Shown here: in pieces, positions 55,679-64,000 of the stretch
Numbering within the stretch: the first letter of the stretch is position 1
How the letters are laid out: each line of letters starts with the position of its first letter
Source: Fonsecaea monophora
Lineage: Eukaryota; Ascomycota; Eurotiomycetes; Chaetothyriales; Herpotrichiellaceae
Direction: 5' to 3'
Assembly (NCBI RefSeq): GCF_001642475.1
Contig: NW_019173995.1
Location: 1-64,000 of the forward strand
DNA: 64,000 nucleotides
Translations under genes and position numbers: made by a program
Notes under the pieces: generated by a model
Databases searched by the model: none
Seen by the model: the letters and a program-made list of their open reading frames with translations, nothing else
What the model was told of the DNA's origin: nothing

Positions 55679-56641
55679 TTACAGAGCAATCATGGTGGCA
55701 AAGATAGCCGCCACGAGAGCGCCGCAAGCACTGAGACCTCGAAGAGAAGGAGCGGCATTGCCCGAGTCAGAGGCGCTGGTAGCAGCAGCCACGGCTTGGA
55801 TACCAAAGGTTGTGCCAGTGATGACTTGAGTCGAGCCGCCAGTCGTGACGGTCGTGGTGATGGTCGCAGGAATAGGGCTGTTGGTGGTGGTGCTGCAGCC
55901 GGACCAGGTACCGGTCCACGACGAGAAAGGACCCCAGCCAGCAGTCCAGGTGGTCCATTGATCGCAGTTGACACCGCTGGCTTTAGTGCCCCAGGGGCCA
56001 AAGCCACCGGGTCCGAAACCAGGACCACCTCCACGACCTCCCCAGGAGCCTGGGCCACCCCATGGACCTTGGCCACCCCATCCACTGGGAGCAGAGGGCA
56101 AGCCAGTGGAACAAGCAGAGATCCAGCTTGACCACTGATCCGAGTTCCAACCACCACCGGGACCGAAACCGGGGCCGGCCGTGATCTGAGAAGGCCAGGC
56201 CGAACCGCCAGAGGTAGCACTAAATGTTGCTTGCTGAGAGTTGGTGACTGTAACGCCTGCGTTGGCGCAAAGCTGTGCAACAGCGCCATAGATAGCTATA
56301 TTCAGGTGTCAGCTCGGTGAACTTTATTTCCTGGCTCTTATTGTGGTGATAGGCAACTCACCCTCTTGATCGGTGGTGTTCGTGCAGGATGTTGCAACAC
56401 AGGTGTTCAACTGAGCGATGGCGGTTTGATTGGAGCAGAGGCAGTCCCAGCCGCTGGAGGCGTCACAGGATGTGCCATCCCAGCTTCCCATGCAGTCAGA
56501 CCACTGCAGATTTGTTAGAATTAAGACCCTTTAACAAGAGAACATGTGCGCAGGACATACCGAGCAGGATGGGAGCCATGCGAGAGTGGAGGTGGTGAAC
56601 AGGGCTGCCGCCAAGGGCACGGCGGATGCGAAAGACTTCAT
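55679..56641 (-). CDS. secreted CFEM-domain protein with Gly-rich stalk and GPI signal
   Basis: Three exons on the minus strand: 56641-56561, 56503-56362 and 56295-55679, with introns of 57 and 66 bases. The product is 279 residues. Signal peptide MKSFASAVPLAAALFTTSTLA. CFEM core: LPSCS, WSDCMGSWDG, TSCDASSGWDCLCSNQ, then LNTCVATSCTNTTDQEAIYG and LCANAGV, giving most of the eight-cysteine pattern. A Gly/Trp/Pro-rich region (about 145-200) and a Thr-rich stalk lead to a C-terminal hydrophobic tail (CGALVAAIFATMIAL) typical of a GPI signal. CFEM proteins of fungi bind heme or serve as wall and virulence-associated surface proteins; which applies here cannot be told. It faces the same way as the CFEM-like gene 0.7 kb downstream. 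Confidence 0.85.
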
Positions 56642-58119
56642 ACTGGATGAGAATGGATATCTGATATGCGTGTACTAAGTAGTGGTGATAAATGAGTACA
56701 AAGTATGATCGACTGAGAATGTCGGTCGAGGTCTGACTTATGTTGAGGAGGATAAAGACGGGCTTGTCTGTTGTGGGAGGGGCGCTGAAAGAGTGCAAGA
56801 GCAATGCAAGGTGGCAGGGAAGGAGCAAGATATAGGGATCTCGTAGGGCGCAACGAGCCTCAGGCGAGCCATGCGTTTGTTGTCTGTCACCTTATTACTC
56901 GAGAGACGGCCTCTGGATGATCGCAGGGTTGGGGGGGAACAGGGGTGGAGCGCACAGCCTTACCGCATGGCTGGAAGCGGTTTCTTGGAAGTCCGAACTT
57001 AGCATCATTATACGGGGATTCAGTGGCTGGTAAGGGAGACTGCTAGCTATTGACAGTTAGAGTCCTCTTAGTGCAAGGAACGGAGGTCGGAGACAAGGAC
57101 GCGTCATGCAAGCCATGGCCGGGAAATTTTGATTCTTTAGGGCCTTTTCAGGCCTGTTGGAGCCTAGCGCAGGCACATTCAATTGCTATCAGGCTTGCCA
57201 GGCTTGCCTAGGGCCTGGCAGGCTGGCACGGCCTCCAGAGTCGGCTACATCAATTGGCTTGGCTCATCCATCTCTCCATCCCTCTATCTGGCATCGGGGC
57301 CACGGTACCTCGTACAGGCCCCCGTGACGCCCAATCGGGGCTAAACTCAATGCTCAAGGGTCCGGCTTTTAAAAGATCCATCTTGATTCGTGTCTATTTT
57401 TGCGGACCTGGGGAAAGTCCCAGGTCAATGGTCCTTCATCTGCACCTCAGCCTCAAAACCCTCAGGCCTCGCCGCCATCACAGCCCTGGTTCCGAGGCCT
57501 CGAAATACGGCACATTCAAAATTCCATTCAAGCGAGAGGGGCACTGGGCCTCGTATGTTGCTCGTCCGTAGACTCTGGGCAATCTTCAGCTTCAACCGAC
57601 AGTCTGTGTCTGCCCGACTGACGTGCCAATAGCACTGACGCGTCACGCTGCTTGTGCTACCGCAACCTCCCCGAACTATCACTTAGCCAACGTACTCGTA
57701 GCCCGGAGAGCAGTCAAATCAACCAAAGGGGTTCAGAGTGATTGACGTCGGCTTTCCTCGAAGGGGACAAATCAGTAGGTGATGACGTGGAAAGCTGGAA
57801 AGAAAGAATTGACCTCCCCTTACTCAGATCGGACAATCGGTGGCTGGGCCCCGACTTCCGAGTAACCGTCGAGCCCCTCTTGAAGGGGCAACGCTGAATG
57901 CCGCAGCACTGGAGCGAAGATTGGCGGATTTGGAGCTTGGCTGGGCTCGGTACAAGCCTGCCAAGCAATACATCGTAGTCCTTATTCTCATTCAAGAGTC
58001 AAGCGTGGGTCTCCGCCCGTGTCGGTCTGGAAGTGCCAAGATGGCATCTGGGACGTCTTTTCTCAGCACACCGCTGGTGCCGCCGCCCCTTGCCGTCCCG
58101 TTAATTAATCGCTCGTCCT
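56642..58119. other. intergenic region of 1.5 kb with a short hairpin
   Basis: Promoter of the CFEM gene and 3' flank of RFC4. It contains a cluster of AGGCTTGCC/GCCTGGCA repeats near 57140-57240, including a perfect 8-base stem at 57196-57220. No gene supported. Confidence 0.5.
57196..57220. repeat. inverted repeat, 8-base stem with 9-base loop
   Basis: TGCCAGGC at 57196-57203 pairs with GCCTGGCA at 57213-57220. Neighbouring AGGCTTGCC copies make this a small direct-plus-inverted repeat cluster. No T-run follows, so it is not a terminator of bacterial type. Confidence 0.75.
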
Positions 58120-59365
58120 TCATGCTGGAACCTCAAACAGCTCCGGCTTCATATTTATCTTGCACAGTTTGGCCAAACACCCGCTCAGTTGCAGAAAAGA
58201 TTGGACTCCCTCGAGAATGCGCATGTGCGTGAATCCAATTTCTTTGATGAATTCGAGTTTCGAATGCTCCGAGAGTGTGGGGATGGTCTTCGTGACGCGG
58301 AACATAGTGCTTATGATGTCGTGTGAGGAGTATCCCAGATCCCTTTTTAGGGTTGCCCCATGCCGGTTAGTTGTGACTTTCCACATTGTCGGACATGAGC
58401 CCGCAATGATCAGAACCGTATGACTTACCATAATTCCTTCAACGAGTCAACTGCGCTGTCGATCTTGCCCTCCCAGCATGCCTTGATCATTGCTTGGACT
58501 TTTACGGGGTGCGGACTGTCGACGACTCGGAAGACGTTGTCCCCACTGACGAAGCCGAATCCTGCCCACGTACTCTGCAGGTTATTAATCGCCTGTCGCA
58601 TGTCTCCTTCTGCGCTGAACACGAGAGCAGCCAGGCCATCTTCGGAGTATTCCACCTTTTCTGCCTCGACTATTTGCATCAGGCGCTTCACCACTTGCGC
58701 GTCCGTCAGACGGGAAAACCGCAGGATTGCACATCTCGATTGCAGAGGTTCGATGATCTTGTTCGATTGGTTGCAGGCAAATGCAAAGCGGGTGGTGTTC
58801 GAATAGATTTCCATGGTTCGTCGCAGCGCCTGTTGTGCCCCAGGTGTCATGCTACACTCCCAAGTTAGACTCGCGTAAACATGCGGCCGGCACCTCCATA
58901 CCTGTCGGCTTCATCAAGAATAACCAATTTGTGCCGCCCAGGTGGCAACGTCACCTTCTTTTGCGCAAATCCTTTGATTCTATTCCGGACGACATCGATA
59001 CCTCTTTCATCGCTCGCATTCAACTCCAGCACGGCCTCTTTGTATGCGTCGCCCAGAAGTGTCCGCGCAAGACACAAGACGGATGTGGTCTTCCCAATTC
59101 CCGGCATGCCAGAGATGATGACATGCGGCATGTTTCCATCTTTTGCAATAATCTTGAGTCGTTCGATGATCTCTGTGTTCCCAACAACGTCGTCGAGATA
59201 GACAGGTCGGTATTTTTCTACCCTTCACGTCGGTCAATCCTGCTCTGCGGATTTTTGGGTGAGAAGGGCTTACCATGGCAGTTCGTAATCTGGTGTTGCA
59301 CCACTGCCAGCAGCATTGAGAGCTTTTCTCGCTGCCGCAGAAGATGATTCAGCTTGACCTGACAT
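58120..59365 (-). CDS. RFC4: replication factor C subunit 4 (clamp loader)
   Basis: Four exons on the minus strand: 59365-59274, 59222-58902, 58851-58429 and 58342-58120. Introns are 51, 50 and 86 bases, and the last has an ACTAAC branch site. The product is 352 residues. After a short Ala/Ser-rich arm comes PWVEKYRP, the RFC box. The Walker A motif is GMPGIGKTT at residues 69-77, then LELNASDERGIDVVRNRIK, Walker B in LVILDEADS, FACNQSNKIIEPLQSRCAILRF with the SRC motif, and GDMRQAINNLQST. The C-terminal collar ends with IGFTHMRILEGV and NMKPELFEVPA. The overall match is to yeast Rfc4 (human RFC2), which loads PCNA onto primer ends with ATP. Confidence 0.95.
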
Positions 59366-59970
59366 TGTTATGACTTGACAATACTGTGTTTTTGTTGCTG
59401 TGCGGGTTATTGGATCATGAAAACAGCACGCAGCGCAGTTTCTCATAAGGATGCCAGGCGCGTCAAGCGGGACGCGTTAAGTGCTGCTTAGGCTTGGCGG
59501 GGCCACCATCTTGATTCGTCTGGGCTTCCGCAGCTCTACAGCCGCCAGTCATTCCCCTACAAGTTCCGAGTTCTGAGAATCGAGTTCCTCATAGGCAAGT
59601 GAATTTCACGGCAGAAGCGAAGCTCTGCAGCCTTGATGAGCTGCAGGGAAAGAGCATACGTTCACGAGAATAATCAATCTTTCTCCTGTTGCTGTTCGAA
59701 ATGAGATCGCTCCTCTAGCGAATGCACCTTTTATCTCGGACTACATCTGCCGAAGTCTGAAAACGTCATTACCAAGCAAAGCTTTGGGGCTCTGGGGCTA
59801 CAGGTTCGTGGTTAATCCAGAAATTTCGAGCCATCGTGTGGTTCTCGAGTGGTTGTGGAGAAATTTCCAGGTCATCAAACCTCTACAAGTACACTCACTA
59901 CACTCAATCATTTGTTAAACTGCACGATAAGCTCATTAGGGTTTTCGGGATCGCGTATAAACAGAACACA
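59366..59970. promoter_or_regulatory. divergent promoter region, RFC4 and NmrA-type gene
   Basis: 605 bases between outward-facing starts. The plus frame is open back to GTG 59836 without an ATG. No MluI cell-cycle box (ACGCGT) was seen near RFC4; GACGCGTT occurs around 59470 but lacks the leading A in its core. Confidence 0.4.
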
Positions 59971-60957
59971 ATGATTGTGCTTACAGGAACCACGGGACAT
60001 TTGGGGTCCCGAGTTTTGGATACACTGCTACGCCAGAAGTTGATTCCACCATCACAGTTGATCATTTCGTCAAGCCATCCGGACAAAGTATCCCCTGCTG
60101 CCCGTGATGCCGGCATCGAGATCCGCCATGGCGATTTCACGTCCCCTGGCTCGTTGGCCGCTTCTTTCAAAGGTGCCGACGCTCTGTTTCTGGTCTCGTT
60201 TCCCTCGCCAAGTGTCGACAGATGGCTCCATCATAAGGCTGCAATCGACGCGGCTAAACAGGCTGGTGTAAAGACTGTGATTTATACCAGCTTGATGTTT
60301 GGCGGCAAGACCGGCCTAGACAGCATAGCGGGTGTTCAGCAAGCGCATATCAGGACTATCCAATATCTGACACAAAGCGGACTGCAATATGTTATTGTGA
60401 GAGAGGGGATTTATGCAGAAAGCTGGTGGCTCTACGCTGGGTTTCAACCACAAAAATTCAAAAAGGGCGACGCAGGCGAGATCAGATTTGTCATTCCAAA
60501 TGATGGTCCAGTGGCTTGGGTCACATGGGATGACCTGGGGGAAGCGACTGCAAAGATTCTCCAAAATTATGAGAAGTATCTCGGTCAGACATTGAGCCTG
60601 ACTGGTCCACGAGCAACCAGCATCAGCGATGTCGCCAAGCTGGTCGAGGAGCACACCGGGCGCACAGTCAAAGTCGACATCGTGGGCAGAGAGGAAGCCG
60701 AACGCTATCACAAGGTTGAGAAGAAAAGTGTGCCCGAGGACAACTTCTGGGTTGTGGAGAGCTGGAGTGGCTGGCATGTAAGTATTCCAGAGCAACAAGC
60801 CTGGCTTTCCCGTCCGACCAGATTGGTGCTAACAGCAATTCAGGACGGAATCGCCAAAGGGGAGACAGCGACAGTTGATCCCTTGATCGGTGAAATCCTG
60901 GGACGGCCCCCAAGGGGGATTGAAGAGATGGCAAGTCGTTTATTTACCCCTGAGTAG
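59971..60957 (+). CDS. NmrA-type NAD(P)-binding reductase
   Basis: Two exons: 59971-60777 and 60844-60957. The 66-base intron (donor GTAAGT, branch GCTAAC, acceptor TTCAG) contains no in-frame stop. The spliced product is 306 residues from ATG 59971. The Rossmann motif is MIVLTGTTGHLGSRVL at the very start (GxxGxxG). Then come LIISSSHPDKV, GIEIRHGDF, FLVSFPS, VKTVIYTSLM and LQYVIVREGIYAE. The YxxxK pair of classical SDRs is absent, as in atypical SDR/NmrA and triphenylmethane-reductase-like proteins. Such proteins act as NAD(P)H-dependent reductases or redox sensors. Substrate unknown; intron retention would add 22 residues (starting VSIPEQQAWL) without a frame break. Confidence 0.88.
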   Translation: MIVLTGTTGHLGSRVLDTLLRQKLIPPSQLIISSSHPDKVSPAARDAGIEIRHGDFTSPGSLAASFKGADALFLVSFPSPSVDRWLHHKAAIDAAKQAGVKTVIYTSLMFGGKTGLDSIAGVQQAHIRTIQYLTQSGLQYVIVREGIYAESWWLYAGFQPQKFKKGDAGEIRFVIPNDGPVAWVTWDDLGEATAKILQNYEKYLGQTLSLTGPRATSISDVAKLVEEHTGRTVKVDIVGREEAERYHKVEKKSVPEDNFWVVESWSGWHVSIPEQQAWLSRPTRLVLTAIQDGIAKGETATVDPLIGEILGRPPRGIEEMASRLFTPE

Positions 60958-61840
60958 GCTTTTGTTTCGAGGGTACAGTGTCGGAGGATCCTGGGCGATA
61001 GGCATACATGGCATACAAGGCATACAAGGTATACAAGGCAGAATTGTCTTTCTTCAACTGCTTCCGTGTTGTCCACCGGCGTTCGAGTCATTTATGGACC
61101 AGGCTGAGCGGTCTCTCTTTAAATTAACCCAAGCGAGCATGGCAGCCTACTTCGTCATTGGCGTGTTCACAGCCACAAACAGCCTTGGGAAAACCGGTGA
61201 ACTGGTCTCCACCAGCCGCAACCCGTGGCTCTCCCGAGGTCATCCGGCGTTGCAGAAAAGAGCGAATTGAGAAGGGGATGGAAAACAAAAGCACAATATT
61301 TCACTGGGTCCCGGTATGCGATCTGAGACCATCCTCCTGAACCGTGCAGGCTTTGCGACAAACTGGAAAAACTCTGGGCTTACGCGCGCTGGTGTCCTGG
61401 ATCCTGACGGTTTCATTGGCTCTTCTCGTCGAGTTAAAGCCCCTCGGATGCGGACGCGCTGTGTGTTTGTCGCTCCACCTGCCCACACAACATTCTCGTT
61501 ATGCACAGTTGGTGTTGGGCTGGTGCTGGGGAATCCTGCATCAGGCAGCCCGCCATCCTCAAGGAGGGGGGATTTTGCGTCGTAATGCTCTCTTGCGATC
61601 CGGGTTGGTGTCCACCGGGAGAGACAATGTGCCGAGACACTGTGCGAACATTTCTCTAGTGAGATATGTATATACAGAAAGTCCGCGTCAGGTGAGTCTC
61701 CCAATGGTTCTCTTTTCTTTTTGCACTCTTTCCATTCCCTGTTCCACCCACTGATCCCTTGACATTCAAAACGTCGATCGGGGCCTTAATTCGAGCATTC
61801 CTCCCTCTCAAAAAGTATTTTGGTCTAAATTTCGACCACC
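60958..61840. other. intergenic region with 9-base tandem repeat
   Basis: The 3' flank of the reductase gene contains about four copies of GGCATACAA at 61001-61040. The rest holds only short frames; a CT-rich tract precedes the small gene at 61841. Confidence 0.55.
61001..61040. repeat. tandem repeat of GGCATACAA, about four copies
   Basis: Copies at 61001 (last base changed), 61010, 61019 and 61028 (GGTATACAA), then a partial fifth. Confidence 0.85.
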
Positions 61841-62071
61841 ATGGGCCTGTCAGACGGACTCGTGGTGTTTCTGTGCATCCTGATCGCTGGGATCGTGGTG
61901 GCGGGTGCCGCAGCACTCCATCGCGTCGTCGCACGCCGCGAGTTCACGGCAGAACTACCCCAGCCCACCAACGAGCAGCAATCGTACATGAGGACGGTGC
62001 GGTCGAGAAAATGGCCTATGATCTGGGTTGATGAACGTCTGCCGCCATCAACGGTGACGTCGACCGTGTGA
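61841..62071 (+). CDS. 76-residue single-pass membrane microprotein, unknown
   Basis: ATG 61841 lies in a good context (CGACCACCATGGGC). The product starts MGLSDGLVVFLCILIAGIVV, with one strongly hydrophobic segment at about residues 5-28, followed by a positively charged turn (HRVVARREF) and a hydrophilic tail ending in a Ser/Thr/Val stretch. The positive residues after the segment suggest an N-out, C-in anchor or an organelle membrane. I know no family. Coding status rests on the start context, clean membrane segment and composition only; an antisense frame of 149 residues overlaps but has no such features. Confidence 0.5.
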   Translation: MGLSDGLVVFLCILIAGIVVAGAAALHRVVARREFTAELPQPTNEQQSYMRTVRSRKWPMIWVDERLPPSTVTSTV

Positions 62072-63030
62072 ATTGGTCTCGTTGGTATCACCGATGCGAA
62101 TTTTTGCAGCGGGACTGCACCCACACAATCCCGTCGACCATCTTGTCTTATTGCAGATAAGATGGTCCAAAGGGTCTTCTCGTCTCTGCTGAGCCTTTGA
62201 CAAATATGGAATGGTGACTGAGTGCCATGGTGAAGCCTTGTCAAATGGACGTACATCACCGCCACTGTCACCATGAGTCGTCAAAAGACAAGTCCCACTG
62301 CGAGACAAGGATAGACAGATCATGAGCCTATCTCGACAGCCAGTATCCTCCATATGGCCTCGTGGCATATAACCGAGCCATCATGCAAGGTTCTTGCGAG
62401 ATCGAATCTTCAGTTTTGAGACTCCATCTACCAAATAATATCGAAGTCGAGTCGAAGTCATCCAAGCGCCTCACGCCTTTGCTCGGGCCTTACCAGCTAC
62501 CTACTTGTATGATTGACCCACGGTCTACAATCACGTCGCTCGGTATTCGCCCTCGACCAGCACCCGCCGCTCTGGTTGTTATCAGGTTGGCCCGAGACCG
62601 CGCGGTATACTGCCCAAGTACATGTCGCCCTCCTCTCGGGGAGTCAACGATGTTGGCTTGCACTAGAAGAGACTCAGCTACACTTCACCCACACAAAAAC
62701 TATCTACTATTCACCCTTGCTCTCTCCCTCTCTCCCTCTCTTCACACAAACTATCTCCCGAGTTCACAATGCATGCGGTACAAGTACAAGTGCAAGCACA
62801 TAGGGGTCCCGGAGGAGCCCGTATCGAGTATGGCAAGGCAAGGCAATGCTATGCATATTATGTTATGAGGTGAATGAGATGGGATCATATGACGTCTCCG
62901 ATCAGAACGATCGGAACGCTCAGACAAGCCAGCCCCGGCCAGGCCAAGCCATGAGAATCACACCAGTATGGTTGCAACAGTGTCATCCTTGGAGATGACT
63001 GATAAATGGTGGGGAGGAGGAAAAGGGAGA

Positions 63031-63054
63031 GAGGCAGTGAGGCAGTGAGGCAGT
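63031..63054. repeat. tandem repeat of GAGGCAGT, three copies
   Basis: Three perfect 8-base copies in a row within purine-rich DNA. Confidence 0.85.
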
Positions 63055-63445
63055 GGGGCGGAAAGGGAATACGCTGTATGGGATGCATGTCTGGAATGTT
63101 TGGAATGTATACATGAGATTTATGGAATATCTGGGATAGAGAGAGAGAGGTGATGTATAGATAGATGTAATGAATAGGGGTGATGTACATAATGTAGTGT
63201 ATGTCTACACACTGTGCTCGATATAGAATGGTTTTTTTCCCACTCTTGCCTTTAGCTTGTACGGTATTGTCTGTACCATGTACCATGTACGTTCTCACTA
63301 CCAATAACTCACTACTCACTCACTGCTGTGGAGTTATAATACATGCAGATTTGTGGGACATCACACATATCTATCATGTCCATCACCCACCCATCCATCA
63401 TCCATCATCCATCCACTTATCAACATCCATCCCATACATACCTAT

Positions 63446-63457
63446 GTAGGTACCTAC
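63446..63457. repeat. perfect 12-base palindrome GTAGGTACCTAC
   Basis: Self-complementary; shares the TACCTA/TAGGTA core with the palindrome at 4264-4277. Confidence 0.75.
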
Positions 63458-64000
63458 AGTGTCCATCCTCGGGAATATGAGGCGTTTTCACCAATTGAGG
63501 ATATATCTGGAATCGGATTGGCTGAGGTGGTCGGTTGGGTTCAAACTCCTCTGTATATATGTACTTGTATTGTCTATACGGAGTACACCAACAGCACCAA
63601 GTACCTATTGAGTCTCTCACCCTCCTCAACTTCCACGATGGTTCCAAGGCTCCAACCTAACTCAACACCTCAAAACGCAAAGCTTTACAGTAGGATCAGT
63701 GCCCCCCGCCCCCCTTCCTTTTCTCTGGTACTACATGACCAACCAGCCAGCCAGCCAGCCCCTTCTTCCCGTGTCTTTCAGCCGCCGTCCGCCATGGGGC
63801 GCTGGCATCATTCTTGACACTGATTTGGTGAGTGATCTAACGTCGATCGAACTCTTATACTTTTTCTATAGGAGAAACGTTCTCATCTCGCACGTCTCTT
63901 CTACCATAGGCTAACGTCCAATTTCATCTTGAGCAGCTCTTGACTCTCCCACTTAATGTCGAGTCTTCCAGTCTTTCTATATGTCTGTCTGTCTGTCAGA

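Larger units (their letters stand above)
62072..64000. other. simple-sequence-rich intergenic region to the window end
   Basis: No gene is supported. Microsatellite-like stretches include GAGGCAGT in three copies (63031-63054), CATC-rich sequence (63379-63415), GAGAGA and GTCTGTCT runs, and the palindrome GTAGGTACCTAC (63446-63457). A gene might start beyond the edge. Confidence 0.55.

Noticed and set aside
1..64000. Transposon, integrated virus or CRISPR-type array
   Set aside because: No integrase, reverse transcriptase, capsid or transposase motif, no long terminal repeats and no regularly spaced direct repeats were seen.

Overview
The window is nuclear DNA of a filamentous ascomycete (Pezizomycotina). 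The evidence is short introns (about 45-90 bases, one near 194) with GTRNGT-type donors and CTNAC/CTAAC-like branch sites, compact genes on both strands, and ascomycete-type orthologues: Loc1, Rrp36, Erf4, CFEM-like GPI proteins, a MIPC synthase and a Scc4-type cohesin loader. Placement near Eurotiomycetes/Chaetothyriales is only an inference from general look. I saw no rRNA, tRNA, CRISPR, intact transposon or prophage. All splice junctions below were joined by eye to keep a single reading frame; none is backed by transcript data.

Layout. 0.5-11.3 kb (all +): a PH-plus-leucine-rich-repeat protein, a GT32 sphingolipid mannosyltransferase and an unnamed single-pass surface protein, separated by long intergenic DNA that carries a recurrent GTACCGAGTAC-type palindrome. 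12.2-24.5 kb is dense housekeeping sequence with strictly alternating strands: an Rcf2-like membrane protein, LOC1, an Eht1/Eeb1-type hydrolase, the cohesin loader, an FCP1/SCP-fold protein with an altered catalytic motif, RRP36 and a zinc alcohol dehydrogenase. 25.6-27.1 kb is a disordered conserved protein. 27.1-30.8 kb is gene-poor.

30.8-41.2 kb is a second alternating block: RPC19, the complex I LYR subunit NDUFA6/B14, HIS3, the centromeric histone CenH3, Derlin, translation elongation factor 1-gamma, and mitochondrial ribosomal protein uS9m. 41.2-45.5 kb is gene-poor with one weak candidate gene. 45.5-64 kb: a Gln-rich protein of unknown role, an intronless flavin monooxygenase, the Ras-palmitoylation subunit Erf4, two neighbouring secreted GPI-anchored CFEM-like proteins, clamp-loader subunit Rfc4, an NmrA-type reductase, a 76-residue membrane microprotein, and about 1.9 kb of simple-sequence DNA.

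The genes do not form one pathway or a biosynthetic cluster. Most are single-copy housekeeping genes in divergent or convergent pairs. The most unusual points are the D-to-N change in the FCP1-like protein, a three-way tandem splice acceptor, a 12-base terminal exon, two stop-free in-frame introns, the paired CFEM-like genes, the unsettled Erf4 N-terminus and the intergenic palindrome family. I did not find a convincing undescribed multi-gene system.
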